A stretch of 64,000 bases of DNA from Phaeotremella fagi (taxonomy: Eukaryota > Basidiomycota > Tremellomycetes > Tremellales > Phaeotremellaceae): NCBI GenBank assembly GCA_001599715.1, contig BCHU01000006.1, forward strand, positions 496,001-560,000, in the 5' to 3' direction. Each line of letters opens with the position of its first letter. Positions within the stretch are counted from its first letter, which is position 1. Made by a program: the position numbers and the translations under genes. The notes beneath the pieces were generated by a model. It did no database searches and was not told the origin of the DNA. It saw only the letters and a list, made by a program, of their open reading frames with translations. Below, in pieces: positions 12,601 through 26,702 of this stretch.

Positions 12601-15600
12601 TGACAACTGGTGCGTGTCGCATGAATCGATGACTGAGAGGTACACGACCAGGATCGGTGGGTGGATTACAAGCTCCAACAAACTGAATGCGTTCCATTCT
12701 GACCCAAGACAAATCCGAGGTACGCCAGAAACCATTGCATTCCATGAGTTGACGTAGGAAAGAGATGACTCGTTGAGTACCATATTTATCGGTTGCTGGT
12801 AAATTGATCTCATCGCAGAACACGACCAACCATCTGCCAATTTGAACTGGCGCCAACACCACTCCATTAGGAGTCTTTCGGTATTCACAGTACTGTTCGA
12901 ATGTCTTGAGTATGAGTTCTGGGGTTGTCGCACTGGAGAAATTCAAACCGACTACTTCTAGATCTGGTAGTTTTCTGAGAGCACTGAACAAAGTCATAGT
13001 TTTTCCTGAACCAGGTGGACCACAAAGAATAAGGGGTTTGTGTTCAGCCAACCAACTGTATAGCACCTCTTCGTGTCTGACTGTATCGATAGTTGGAATA
13101 ACCACATCCGCAGAAGTAATAGCATGTGTCTCCACTTCAATAGACGGTACCTTTGATTGCCACGAAACCCATGTCCCGTCAGTCACACTAACATCAAAGT
13201 CAATGAGGGAACCTCCACTGGTAATTGGGGGTGTTTCTATCCCAGACTTGTTTCTGAGAAGGTCACCAAGTTCCGCTCGAATTTCAAGTCGACTGTCACC
13301 AGTGAAAGACCAGATGATATCAAGCAAGAGGCGTTTCGAGACGTAAGACTCCACCTTCTCGGCTGAGAGTGGGAAATCCGTATGACGAACGTTGTATTCT
13401 ACTACATTGCGAGCTGTAGCTTTGATGAGAGAGAAAAGAGTGTTCAGAGCACGAATTGGGGTGAAATCCATAATATGTTCGCTGCGATCAGCAAATTCCA
13501 ATGCGACATTCACCAAACCGCCTTCGTTGAAGTGTGGCTCGAGAAGCTTAACAATCTGTTGTTGAACTTCCAGATTATTCGAAGATATGTCACCAGCGGC
13601 CACATCGTCGTCCTCCGCAGCGACAGCTGTTGTTGCCAAAATATCAAGGTTGTATTTACAGACCATTGAGGTACTGATGACATCTTCGCTGAACCAGATC
13701 ATACCACATCGACTGACGGTAGCGAGAGTAGCATAACGTAAATGTTCCACCTCAAACATGACCCGGACATTGGGAGGTAGGTTGAGACGTTCTCCGTTGG
13801 GAAGAGTTAGGAGTTTATTGTCATCGAGTACACTACGAATCAGTTGACTTCCAACATCAAACTCACCTGTTAAGATTCTCTACCCATTCAGGATCTACAT
13901 CACCATCAAAGATAATCCAATGTCTCTTCAAAGTTTCTCCTCGAACGTTATCGACGATTTTTCGTAAAATTGAGGTGAACAAACCATCATTCCATTCTCT
14001 AGTAGTTGGATCAAGAGTACCGTATAGAGCTTCTTTGTCGATAGCTTTTGGATCGATAACGTAGGGAGTTCCTTCAATCCCATCCAAACGTTGCAAAGCA
14101 GCAAGTAGAACTTGCCAAGCTTGGGTTTTACCTGAACCTGAGGGACCTACCATCATAAGACCATGGGAGATCATTTGGATTTGATATAGTTGAACAACCT
14201 TGTCCATCCAAGCTTCGCCAGTGACTAGATGTCTTTCAGCGCAGACTTCGGCAATCTTTTCTTTAAGAGAGTCGAGGTTGACGGTCCTATAAGCGACGCC
14301 AGGGAACACATCTTCCAATAGACTAAAGGTCAGTTTTAGCAACCAAAACAACTCACGCTTTGAGAAGAGGTACATCGTCAGCAACAAGTTTAGGAACAAT
14401 CGTTTCCGTGACACTTTGAATCATGATTTGTTGTTCACCAATCTGATCAGAAGTTTCCGTGGCATCTCCATTGGTACTCAAGTGCAAATCCCTCTTCAAA
14501 ATACCAGCACTAGCCAGCACAGATTTGAGAGCACGAAGACCAAAATCGTAATGAGGTTGTCCTGAGAGTTGTTCTGCACAAAGATTGAAGAAGGGAACCA
14601 CCTTGGAAGCGAGAGTTTCAGCAGTCCTAAAACCTTTTGAGAAAAGCAAAACCTGTGCTATCAGTTCTTGATCGGGTCGAGTCATTGACATGCTCCTAAA
14701 GAGCTCTGAAGAAGATGATCAGTACATTCATATGATATCACCCACTTTTAAGATTGTCAGGTAAGTTCGAACGACTATAGATTGTGAATCAGTAGAGTTT
14801 CGATGACGAGTCAATATAAAACATACCCAGCATATCCAGGATTCATCGTGATGAAAATACCCGTTCGAGAATTGATTTTCAATCTTTTCCCAACCAACTC
14901 CACTTCAGCGTTAGGATCCGAAACAGCCTGAGCCAATCCTTGTTGGATACTTTGAACCTGTTGAGAAACAGCTGACAATATCCTTTCCTCGAGTCTATTG
15001 AATTCATCGAAACAACCCCAAGCTCCCACTTGACAAAGACCAACAAAGATCCTACCCATCGCTTGGAAATCAAAAGTCTCGTCACAACAGAACACCAAAA
15101 CGAATCTTCCGAGTTGTACACCTAATGATTTGACTGATTCTGTTTTACCAGTACCAGCTGGTCCGAAGGGTGAGCCTCCTAGTTGATTATCTAATGCCTG
15201 AGTGAGAGTGAGGTAACAACGATCGGTTAGTGGAGTTTGTACCAGTCGATCAGGAATTCCGAGATATTCGAAACCATAAGGGAAAACTGCATCAGCCATT
15301 TTCACCTCCAGACGGAGAAGAGGATCAGTGATGGTCTCGTCCAAATAGAAACGCATGTGATAAAGCCAATCAAAACTCGTTGGATCTCTTGTATCGCTGG
15401 AGATCAAGCCTCGGATAACGTCCCTTTGATGAACAAGATCAGTGATAAGATGTTCACATTTCCTTCGTTGTGAGATGGGGATATCTTGAAGGACAGTGTC
15501 GGCCAACAAGTCAAGCGTCTTCGAAACCAGAGCCAGGACATTGGATAAAGTTGCGGAGGGAATGGATTTTTCAACCAATTCTGTCCAAACAACCTGGACA

Positions 15601-18600
15601 GCCAAAACAACAATTTGAGCTGGATACATGTCTGTCCAGCTCAAAACATCGTTAAGAGCGATTTCAGCGTCGATCTTGAAGAAAGTTCGTAATTGAGAAA
15701 CAGCTTGCGACAGAAGTTGAGCTAGAGAAAGACGCATCTCCGATTCTACCTTAGCAAGCCAATCGTTGATTTTAGGATATTCTTTGAGTAAGATAGGTGA
15801 ACGGAAATTGACCTCTTCTCCTTCTCTAGAGGCGAAACCTTGTAATTCAGTTTCTTCCTCGTCAAGTTGTAGAGTCGATATACCAGCGAACATCTTCTTC
15901 AAGTGTTTCATGATTCGTCGAATATCTTTACTGTTTCCGATAATCTCCAGAAGATCTTCATCTCCGACAAAGTAGAATCGAGGGAAAGAAGATCTCTCTT
16001 TCTCCAAATATTCTCCAAGAGCCTTCTGAATCTTAGTCAAAAGATCGGCTAATCTTTCCAGATTCTTCTGAATCCCTGGAATATTTAGGACATCGAGAAC
16101 GAAAGGTGATTTATAAACTTTCTTCATGACGGTGAGGAATTCTGAGTTGATATTTTGGAAACGAGAGCTTTCGACAGGTAGTAAATGTTTGATATCTGCG
16201 CTGCCAGAAAAGATTCCCTCGAGATACACCCATTGTCTTTGAACGTCGATCCAAACATCTATCGAGGAGTCAGAGATATTCTTTGTATTATAACTTACCA
16301 AATAATACGTGAACTCTGTTAAGTTTCTCTTCCCATGAGGCAGCATCTTCCTCGAAGACTGATTGACATTAGAAGAGGTCGGCACAACGATGATAACAGC
16401 CCACATACCTCTGTAATAAGGAGACAATTTCATCGCAGTGAGAGAATTCAAATGTTCACCACATTTGTTAAAAAGTTCATCCCAACCACTAAGGTTGTTC
16501 ATCAGCCTTGTCAAAAATCCAAAATGCAGGACATACCGAATGAGTCTACATTTGTTCTGATAATTGATCAAGTCCAAAGCGTACGAAGTCCAAGTCTCCC
16601 TAACTTGTTTGAGGAATTCCTCTAATCCTCGCTGGTTTTAATGTCAACTTTGGATCTTACATCGGTGGGAATACATACCTCTCCTTGAGCCTGAGCTACG
16701 ACCTCTTTGATCAAAACTTCGTTTCTCTTGAGATCAAGATCGTATACTTGACCCAAAGTCATCCTAGTAAATCATCAGGACACCAGTCAGGAGATCTCGT
16801 TAAGCACTCACCCAGAAGATTGATAATTAGCAGGGATTTTCAAAGCTTTATAAAGTTTATCCCAATGTCGTTCTCTCAAAGCTTCGTTTTTAAGTTCTGA
16901 CAAGATGACATTGGTTTTGAGGTGAGTTCGGATAGTCTCTTGAACAAATTCAAAAGCGGCATATTGACGCATTCGACTAGGCATGTCTCTTGTCGATGCA
17001 AGGATAGCGTCAAGTTCCTGACGAAGCTTTCGAGGCTAGACAATGTTCGTTGTCAGTAAGGACTGGTGCTTCATGCGAACAGATAAACCTACTTGAACGG
17101 TTGACCAAATCGTTTCTCTCAGTTGTGCCAATCGACTCCAAATACCAGATAAAGCAGTCCAGACAGCCTTCAAATCTCGTAACTCCTCAGTTACCGGGGA
17201 CAAACGATCATCAGCAGTGTGTTCTAAATCCAACGCCTATCAAAAGTTAGCTAAATCCTTCCGGCAGTGAATAGAACAACTGACCTCCTTCGCTCGACAG
17301 ACTAACTCATAATCTTCAGCGAGTCGACTCAATTTACCTTCAAAGACGTTCAAGGTGTTGATAGCCGTTTCAGCTTTGATGTTTCCTTGTAGAGGTCTGC
17401 GATGTATTAGGACTGTAGCATTATTATCGCTCACTTATTGGTTTCCCATTCAGAGACGAATTCTTTGATTCGACCATCAATGACCTTGTCTTCGGCAACG
17501 ATTTTGAGTTGAAGACCGGCTATTCAACAGTGATTAGCTAGTAAACGTACACAGAAAGGGGTTTGAACGTACCAACTTGCTCCTTGATGGAATCATCTTT
17601 TCTCTTAAGAATCTCACTGAAAGCACCCCATTCACCCTGGATCTGATCAACATAAAGCCAATCAGAGGCGAACGAGTATCGTTGTCTCTCCAAAGTCTTT
17701 TGTCCAACGATAAACTGTTCAATTTCAGGTGTCCAACTTGTCACTTTTTTCTTCAGATCTTGAACAAAAGTGATGAAAGATACCGCTTGAGCTGTCGAAC
17801 TACCTTCAATAGAATGGACCTCCAAATCTGTTCTCGCTTTGAGGATAGAGGCGTACACTTCTTTCATTGCAGTTCCTAGTTTTCCGCCATATCGAGTTAA
17901 CAATTCTCTTTGCCATGAATCGTACTTTGCGTTAACTTTGGATTGGGCGTTGGCGTAATCGATAATACAGACTCCAAAATCTTTGCGAGTGTCTGCGGTG
18001 TCAAATGTGGTTCTCGTTTGTTTGATATCGGATAGAAGTTGACTCCAATCAGCTAAAGAGTCTCCCAAGCGCTTTCAAACTGTCAACAAACTACGATTTT
18101 CAGCAAGTCGCTACACTTACATTGTAAACGAATTCAGCTTCCAAATCCCACAACGATTGGAATTGCAACCACTTGTTGACGTATGCTCTAACAGTCTGGA
18201 CTTTAGCTTCAATCAAGCTCAAAGGTTTTTCGAGAGAAGATTGAGCGATTCCCGTGAGCTTCGACATGTCAGCGATATATTCGTTTAACAAACGCACCAG
18301 ACCGATATAGCTAGTTTCTTCTGGAAGTGCTTCTTCAACTTTGAGACTGATCTCATATCGAGAACTGCGTACTCGATCGAGATTACATACAACACCTACA
18401 TTACCATCAGCTGCTATCCACCATGCTTCACTACAACTGACCTAATGTATCTTGAAGTTGGAACAACCATTCCTGACGAGCCAACTCGATTGGAGGATCC
18501 AGATAAATCACTTGATTCCTTATTCGCACCTCGTGGATGAGTGGTTTGATCGAAATCGAAGTCTGGTGACCTTCACCAACTTCATTGACATCACCATCGA

Positions 18601-21600
18601 CTTGTTGTTCATCCTCAGACTTGACGAACTCGTCGCACCAAGCGTCAGCAGCTGTAAGTAGACGGGTGGTAAGGACTGAATCAATCCTTTCGTTGAGCGA
18701 AGCTACCCAAGCATCCAAATTACTATAACCTTCTAAATTGAGATGATCGACAATTTTCTGTACTTGACCAAGAAGAGTTTTGAATATGTCAGCAGAGTAT
18801 TGACATGTCGAAAGCTCCTCGACAATTCTCGAGATATCGGCTGAGATTTCGACCAGAGCTGTTGCTTTATCCTGTGATTTTTTCGTCAGTATCATGCGAG
18901 CTTTCGTCATCAATTCTGTACTCACCTGTAGGAGTGATATGACACTGGCAAATTCTCTGACGAAAACCAAATGTCTACTCTCTCTACCATCGCTTGCACC
19001 GGGCAAGAAACGATGACCATCATAAGCGTTTACCAAATGATCCCATTGCATGTTCATACCTGTTTGAGAAGTTATTACGAGCTTCACAATGCAAACTCAC
19101 CCTTTCCGATCATCTGCTGTGCATGAGCACGATAATTCGCTAACAGAATAGCAAAGTCCGGATGTCCCTCAATGAGATCCAATGTTTGAGTATACGTTCG
19201 GACAGATTCCATTAGACTGACGGCATGAGGATAAACTCTTTTAGCATCCTTGGCACGATGACTGATAGTCAGAGGTACTGGGAAACCTAACCAAATCAAG
19301 GATCTAACTTCTTTGAAAAGAGCGATAATTTGAGGATCGAATTGAACGATCAATTGAAGCGTTCCTTGGGAATTGGTGGTGGTAGCTCGAGATCGAATGA
19401 CATCAAATAATCTCCCGTTGATGGTCAAGTTTCCTCTTCGAGTGATATCACCAACCCAAGCATCGTATAACGGTCTAGTATCAAGCTTAGCCCGGAAACT
19501 AGAACTTTCAACTTGTAGCTTTTGACCTTCTGCGTAACTCTCCCAACCTTTGCCTAAAACGTCTTCAACGCGTCTCATATAAGTTACCAGTTGTCGTTCA
19601 ATCTGTCTAGCCCAGATGATTGCCGAGGAAACGGATGGGAAATCCCTCATTTGGGACATATGGTAAGCTTGAGAATGTCGATAGTTATCGGTGAATTTCT
19701 GTCTGAGACGACGAATATCCTCTTTAACCGAATCAATCAACCGGGTCTGATATTCTTGAATAGCACCACGGATTTTAGGTCGGACGAAAAGTGTGTTGAA
19801 TTTCGAAAACACCCTAAACATTTCTTGAGCGTTTCGAGCGGTGGCCAATTTGTCACGTAATCGAGAGATGATTTGATTTTCGATACGAGCAACTCGATCG
19901 TTATAAGCTGTTTCAGCTGTGTACCAAATTTCTGATCCCTCTGCCGAAACATCGAGAACGTCAACATTTTTTACACTCTCATAACTTAATCTGACTTCTT
20001 CGTCCATATCAATCTCGAATGGTGCATCATAACCTAGACCACTGAAACTTCTAGTTGATCCGGTCATGACTCGTAACTGTTCATGAGATCTTCTGAACGC
20101 TCTCAAATAAGTAACACGTTCCTGTAATTTGCCATGAGCTGGGTTGATTTTGATTGAGATAAACTTCTCTCCACGTTTACGTGAGACTAAATTGTATAAG
20201 TAGATGTTTCAATTATTAGCCACTCACCCTCTCTAGCAACGTTCGTGAAATCTTTCATGTTTTCATCCCATGAAGCGAAAACTTCTCCAGTCAAACTCAT
20301 GACCTCTTCAAATTTGGCATAATCCATATACATCAATCGTTGACTACCGAGTACACGGAGGAGTTGATCGTTAAAATCATGAGATATCGCCTCTACGAGA
20401 GGTAAAGCTCGACGAATTGGGTATGGTCTGCACAAGTTAGAGAAAAGACAATACAGACAACCACCCAAGGAACTTACGAGACTTTCAATTTTTTGTTGAT
20501 ATGAGCGAAAATCAGGTAGATGGATTCCTGAATCTTTTCAAGATCTGTAGCAGCTAGTAATTCATCGAGAGGGAAGTCCTTCATAAGAATGTTGTGTTTA
20601 TGGACTATTACAAGATTATCAGTTGAGCGTTCGCAAGCGGACGAAAGAACTGACCTAGATCTGCAGCCTCCTTCAACCCAGTGTCCGCAATAAAACTGAC
20701 AGTAGCATGGAATCTCTTTGCATGTTTCAAAACGTCCAAAGCCAAACTAACTTCATCCCCTTTCAATTGAGTTTCAATACCCTCCAAAGCATGTTCCATG
20801 CTCAACCAAAAGTTAATTTCCTGGGACGCAGTACCAGAAGCAACATCTCTAGAGAGTTTGGTGACGGATTGAATTTCTTTGATCCACGAATTAACATCTG
20901 CTTGTAATTTGTTCAAGAAGGATGGATCTGATAGTAAAGATTGAGGTTCGACGGCATCGATGGATACTCTGTTACCGGATGCGTGAGATGTTGCGACTGC
21001 TTTTCGAATTGCTGGATGAATCGAGAGATGAGCTTCGGGAATTTCGACGTTTTGTTTGAGATGAAGTAAAGAGAGTTCCAGTTCAGCGAATTTCTTTTTG
21101 GTGACCGGGATACCTGTATCGACATCAGTCAAGTTTAACAACAAATAAAATTGGAAATGAACGAAATTACTTACCCATTTGAGCGTCATTAGCCTTCTTT
21201 GAACCAACAGCACCATCCGTCAAACCACCTTTTGAATTAACATAAGAATCAAACCAAGGTGCAACACCCCAATGAACCAAACTATGCAATCCATCATAAG
21301 GGGTAGCCTGAGCTGCAGGAGTGGTAACGACAGAAGAAGCACCTGACGGTGTCCCATCATCCCCAACCAACAACGGAGCCACAGCTGAAGAAGAAGAGGA
21401 AAGTTGAACGAAATGAAGTTGAGTACCCAGAGGTGAAAGTGAATCTAGACTTGGTGAAGATTTGATCAGTGCTAGAGTTGTGAGTACGTCAGATGAATGG
21501 GTTGGTGTAGGTGGTAGATGTAATCGATAAGTCAATCTCGCTATTGCTGCACCATCTCCATCTTCGTTATCCAGATATCTCTCTCGAGTAATGTAGACGA

Positions 21601-21868
21601 CCATACATCCAGGATCTGTTGCGAAACGTAGACTCTTTTCTGAAAAGCTTGGATCGCTGAATAGTGAGATTTCCAAATCGTCAGATGTTGCTGACATGAC
21701 TATGAGATGGTGTAAGCTCAGCTAAAAAAGAAAGTTCCTTTCTCAGACAGAAAGCTTACCAGGTATTAGAAGACTTTTCAGATATTCTTTGAAGATCTGT
21801 ACATCGAATCCTAGTCCACCGTTCGTCGGTGAGAGACCATTCTCATCAGTCATAATGGCCGAAGCCAT
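6699..21868 (-). CDS. DYN1: Cytoplasmic dynein heavy chain, single complete gene
   Basis: The motor subunit of cytoplasmic dynein powers minus-end transport along microtubules, including nuclear migration. The start ATG is at 21868 and the stop at 6701-6699, with many short introns and probably about 4,500-4,650 residues. The N-terminal tail (about 21.8-16.5 kb) carries DHC_N1 and linker regions. Four P-loops follow in order: AAA1 [10 protein letters not shown] (near 15150) with CFDEFNR, AAA2 GPSGSGKTQ (near 14140), AAA3 GPPGSGKT (near 13010) with VFCDEINLP, and AAA4 GVSGGGK|TT split by an intron (near 11980) with [12 protein letters not shown]5 and AAA6 lack P-loops, as usual. The coiled-coil stalk and microtubule-binding head lie about 11.1-10.4 kb. 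The C-terminal domain ends [11 protein letters not shown]. All motifs look intact. Confidence 0.95.
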
Positions 21869-22222
21869 GATTGATCAAAAAACGGACGTCCCTCTGCTAT
21901 GCAAGTTGGTGGTGAGTACTGATTAGATATTTGATTTAGTGTCTGTAATATGATCTGTGATATGTAGTTGATTGATGTGGTTTACAGTAATTGTTAATGG
22001 ATTCAGACTATAGTAGTGTAGCTGAAACTGTTGCTGTCTGTTGCTGCTCTTTGACTTTGGTTTCATCGCGTCGCGTCACTGTGGCAAAGAAGTAAAGAGG
22101 CAAAAACATATTCTTCCTAGACGATACAAGACAAATACAAACAATATGCATATCTGAGTAGGGGATTACAGAATAGAGATATAAGTGTGTATGAAGATAG
22201 AATGCAGGGTATAAAAAATCCT
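21869..22222. other. Intergenic region
   Basis: About 350 bp between the tRNase Z stop and the dynein start, both on the minus strand. It should hold the dynein promoter and 5' leader and the 3' end of nothing else. There is no gene in it that I can support. Confidence 0.4.
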
Positions 22223-25200
22223 CTACTTGTTATCTCTCTCATCAAATTGCCCCTCCATGAAGAAACCACCATCCCCATCCACAGATTTAGTCCTTTTCCC
22301 CATCGGTCCACCATCATCCATCGAAGGACTGATTTCTCTTTTACCGTTCTCACTGATCTTGTTTAAAAGTTGACGTTGGATCTCATCAACTTGATCCATG
22401 TTTATATCCATTGAAGAGGATTGGGCACCACTTTCATTCAACACCAATTGATCGTTTTGATCGATTGAGACAGAAACCGGTGAAAGACTTCTCTCTTTAT
22501 TTCGTACAGGTGACCTAACTCTCCCTTTATGACTTTTATCAATTTTCGAAAAGGGTTTTCGTTTCTGTTCAAGCTTCGATTTTGCCTTGACCTGTTTTAC
22601 AGATGTGGAGTTGTTCGAATTAACGATCCCCTCTTCAACATCACCATCAACACTCGGGTTGATATCACCCAAAACAGCATTGGTCACATCATCACCCTCT
22701 TCACCTTCATCTTTGAAAAGCAAAGAAATAGGTTCCATGTAATATTTCATTTTCCACATCTCCTTCAATCTGATCGACATCAAATCGAACGATATCGAAA
22801 CTATCGGCGCGACTTGTCCTTCTTCTGTAATGATCGGTTCAGGTAGTTTTGGTAATTTCGGATACCGTTGCGAGAAATGATTAAGAAGGATGTATTTCGC
22901 TTTCATCCTGAAACAGAATCCGATCAGTTAAACCATTCTTGCATTCGCATCAAAAAGATCGCATACCTCGTTCCAACATCTATAGCCTGCGAGAAAGTAC
23001 TATGTCCTTTCATAGCCGCCATTTCAGTCTTATCATCTTCAAGAGTAGCCTCATGAATCAAAAGCGTAGCGTTTTTCCCCATTGACACCAAAGCTTGACA
23101 TGGTTTAGTATCACCAGAATACCTACATAAAGCACAATTATCAGTTACCGTAGACGGAATCAAAAGTCATTTTCCAGTAACACTTACACAATCTTCCAAC
23201 CTGACTGATGCTCCATTACCAAACCATAAGCCACGCCACGATGTTCAACACGAGGAGTCTTGATAGCCTTCAATTCGAGATCTTTCACCAAATCCGATCG
23301 AGCTTGATGATTCGCTCGGGTCCTACACATAAAATTAATCAGTTTCTGTTGTCAGAAGTAAAATGTAAAAACATACGCTGCGCGACTGGGAGAATCTACG
23401 ACAAGGACGTTCTGCGATGGCCAGCGTCTAGCACCATTAAAAACATCTTCTACAGCTTGCAAATCAATGAGACTCTCTTGTATGGGTTTCGGAGGGATGA
23501 TCTTTCCATCTTCATCTTTCTCTGGTGATGGGTCCCGTGATGAGCCGAGAAGATGCCCAGTTGAAGTTGTTTGGAATTGACCTAGGGTGGCAAGAGTATG
23601 ATTATCGATGAAAACCAGATTTTCCAGAGCGGCGTCTGAAGCGGTCAATTGCCAAGATAGAGTTTCCTGTAGAGACAAAGCGATACTGGACGGAGCGATG
23701 AGGTATAATTTCGAATCGAATCCTTGCTGCAAATGATATATCAGCTAATCATGATCGTTCTGGAGTGTAAGATCGACGACTGACCTTGAACCGATCTTCT
23801 AAAACAGCTGCTAACCCAAGATGATGATCCGCATGCATATGACTGATAAAGATCATTTTTAGATCCGCATAGATCTTTCGTAAACCCTCTGGACCGTATT
23901 TTCGTCTAAGCTGTCCAAGAGTACCTTCACCTGCGTCCAGTAGAATACCTCCCATACCAGGTATAGCCAGATGTGTAGCGGAAACTATATCTTATCAGCC
24001 AAACATCTGAAGGGTTTCAGGAACAAACCTTACCATTACGATATTTAGATGGAATAGCACTACCTGTACCAAGTGTTGTTACGACGATGTCATCACCAGG
24101 ACTGAATTTATACGATTGGTGGATAAGAGAAGTTTCATCTTTCACTTGACTAAAGACCTTCGCAGTTGCTGTTTTGTAATCCTTGAATTCCGGTGGTGGG
24201 TATGATCGTAATGTATATAACGCAGACTCATTCGTCGGGAACGGTTTATCTTTCTCAAGATTTGGTACAACCTCTGCAGCAGTTGGGGGATGCATTTTGA
24301 TAACATGATTTGGTGTCATGATGGATGAATTCGGGGGTAACTCCATAGCTACATCAGAGTGTCAGCGCCAGAAAAAGAAAGTCTTTGATTCAAGTAAAGA
24401 AGGGCATACGTTCAAACTTCCTCGTCAGGATATCGCTGGCATCTGCAAATGGTGTCGTGAAGATCTTGTGGTCCATCATTGACAGATAAAGACTGTTCCA
24501 AGCCGATGAAGTGAAAAAAGCTTCATTGCTGTAGTCCTCCGTTTCAGCGATCAGATGCTACAGAGCTGGTCAAAAATTGTCGTTGTGCTGTGAAAAAACA
24601 AAACTTTACCTGAGTTTTATCGCCAAACGCAGCCATCCACTCCCGATATCTACTATCTCTGTACAAAGCCGATGGGATACGATGAACGATAAGATGAACA
24701 TGAATAGGGTCAACACCTTCAGCTTGTGATCGTGAAGGCTGATAACGATGGAATGTAGGGGATGAAAGTATACTTTCAAGATTAATTGGTGAGCAGTTAA
24801 CAACTATTAAAACCTATTTCCAATCAATCAACATTCCAATCTAACCACTCACCCCTCCAGGTCCACCACCAACCAAACAATCTTCCGGTTTGACAATCCT
24901 TTTCCCACCTGGAGCGTCCTCATCAATAACCTCAATCTCCTCTCCCTGCACTAATTTCCCTCTAATAGGTCCAGAAGGCACTTTAAGAGCTTTTGCTTTT
25001 GCGACATCGAATTTCCCTCGTACAGGTGGTGCTTGACAGATATAAACCATTTCCGTCATCGCCTCCCTCGTAGAGGGAATCGGTAATGGGAAAAGGTTAT
25101 TGACTCTTGCAGGCCGTTTGATACCGTCTGATGCTGCTTCGCTAGTAGGTGGTGCAGAAAGTTTTCGGACTTTTGAATGATTTTGAGTTTGAACCTTTTT

Positions 25201-26272
25201 AAAGGGAAGTGTTTGAACTGAGCTTCGAGGATTTTGACCGGTTATTCGAGGTCTGGTTTGACCAGGTGCCAATCCAGGAAACATATCTTCAACAATCGTT
25301 TCGCACCATTTCTGAAGATCTTTTCGAGAGAGTTGCGTAGGTCGGAAATCTGATCGCATAAAATCAGATACTGGGATATCCGTATCCATTTGATCGCTTT
25401 CATCTTTGACTGATTTTGAAATTTCAGACGAGTCGATGGGAGGTTGAAGAGCTACAGCTCGAACTCGAACGTTGGAAGTTTCGTAAATTATTTCAGAATC
25501 GTTGGAGGAGTCAGGTGGATAAGCGAAAGTTTTGACTTTGAACGTATCCCTAATTAAATTGAGTCATAAATCAGCTTGGTTCATAGGTAAACAACGATTT
25601 AGCTAAAACTCACCTAGCAACACTAGATCTCAAAGTTGCGATATGATGAGCAGAATCCGGAGGACCAATAATATCAACCTCCTTCAATCCAACATCAGCT
25701 GCCGTCATGATAACACCCGCAACACCATTCCGACCTCGAGATCCACCACCAGGTAAGAAAATGCCATTAAGCCCTTTAAAACTTAATTTCTTCTGAACGA
25801 AAGCCCGTTGAGTACCTTCACCACATCCAAACAAGAATTTCGCGTTCTCAAATGAAACGAACAATGATAAATCTGTATCAGGACCGGGGACAGATACGAC
25901 TCGTACATGCCAATTAGGATGATAACTGACTGAAGGCATTTTCGGTTTTGGTTTAGGTTGGATGGAACTGATTGAAGTTTGAACTAGATTTTGAACTGTT
26001 TTTTGGGAATTTTTATCTCCAAACAGACGATTGACGCCTGTTAGGCGATTTAGGAATGTATTCGTGATTGATAATGGGCGCTTTATCGCCCTATGAAATC
26101 AGATTTAGCATGAGTTGAGCTCTCGGTTGTAGTCTTGGGTTGAAATTCGAACAATAATAAGAGACTTTCTGAAATATTCAGAAATCTTGTGATGAGGTAG
26201 ATTTAATGACGTGTAACTTGATTTCAATGTTATAAGAGAAATTTCTTGGTTGATTTCTTACTTTTTTACCAT
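22223..26272 (-). CDS. TRZ1: tRNase Z, long form (ELAC2/Trz1), probable dual nuclear and mitochondrial
   Basis: This endonuclease removes 3' trailers from pre-tRNAs. The long form has a degenerate N-terminal metallo-beta-lactamase half ([20 protein letters not shown] onward) and an active C-terminal half. The latter shows [12 protein letters not shown] (PxKxRN loop), [17 protein letters not shown], the metal motif [10 protein letters not shown], then [14 protein letters not shown] and NHFSQRY. The C-terminus is a Lys/Ser-rich disordered tail. An exon of only 11 nt (26272-26262, ATG GTA AAA AA) joins through a 171-nt intron to 26090 in frame, giving [20 protein letters not shown], which looks like a mitochondrial presequence. 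An internal ATG at 25939 ([10 protein letters not shown]) would make a form without it. An intron-rich exon layout is assumed throughout. Confidence 0.92.
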
Positions 26273-26702
26273 GATCGCCTCCTTATAGGTAAGTTATATC
26301 TCAATCATACGACAAGAGAACTCTACTAACTGGTTGTTCACTTCTATAGAGTCGCTTGATTATCGATAACAAATTATTCCACGATAAATTAGGTGCTCGG
26401 AAGCGATTAGATTAAAGCACATCACTCTCTGTTTTACAGACGGTGGTACGTTCAGTTTTCTTCCATGGTTTAGTCCTAGATTGTATTGGTTTTTATAAGA
26501 TACAAAGTGGAAGGGTGGACGTTACATTTCAGGCTTACTTAGGTGTATGTATGTATGTTTTAATAGAATTACCGTCATCTTATGCTGTTGTATGAGATGT
26601 ACTATGAACACTTGTCTGTTTACGTAATATCAATGTCCACCTTTCGCTGGACGTCAATACTCAATTCTTGTCCAGATATAGATTCATTCATCAGACATTA
26701 TC
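26273..26702. promoter_or_regulatory. Divergent promoter between TRZ1 and the S28 peptidase gene
   Basis: This 430-bp gap lies between two outward-facing starts. It is AT-rich and shows no clear open frame with support. A GTATGTATGTATG repeat sits near 26542-26554. Both promoters must be here. Confidence 0.45.

Noticed and set aside
26490..26560. GTATGTATGT repeat as a possible replication or telomere element
   Set aside because: Only a few units long and located in an ordinary divergent promoter.
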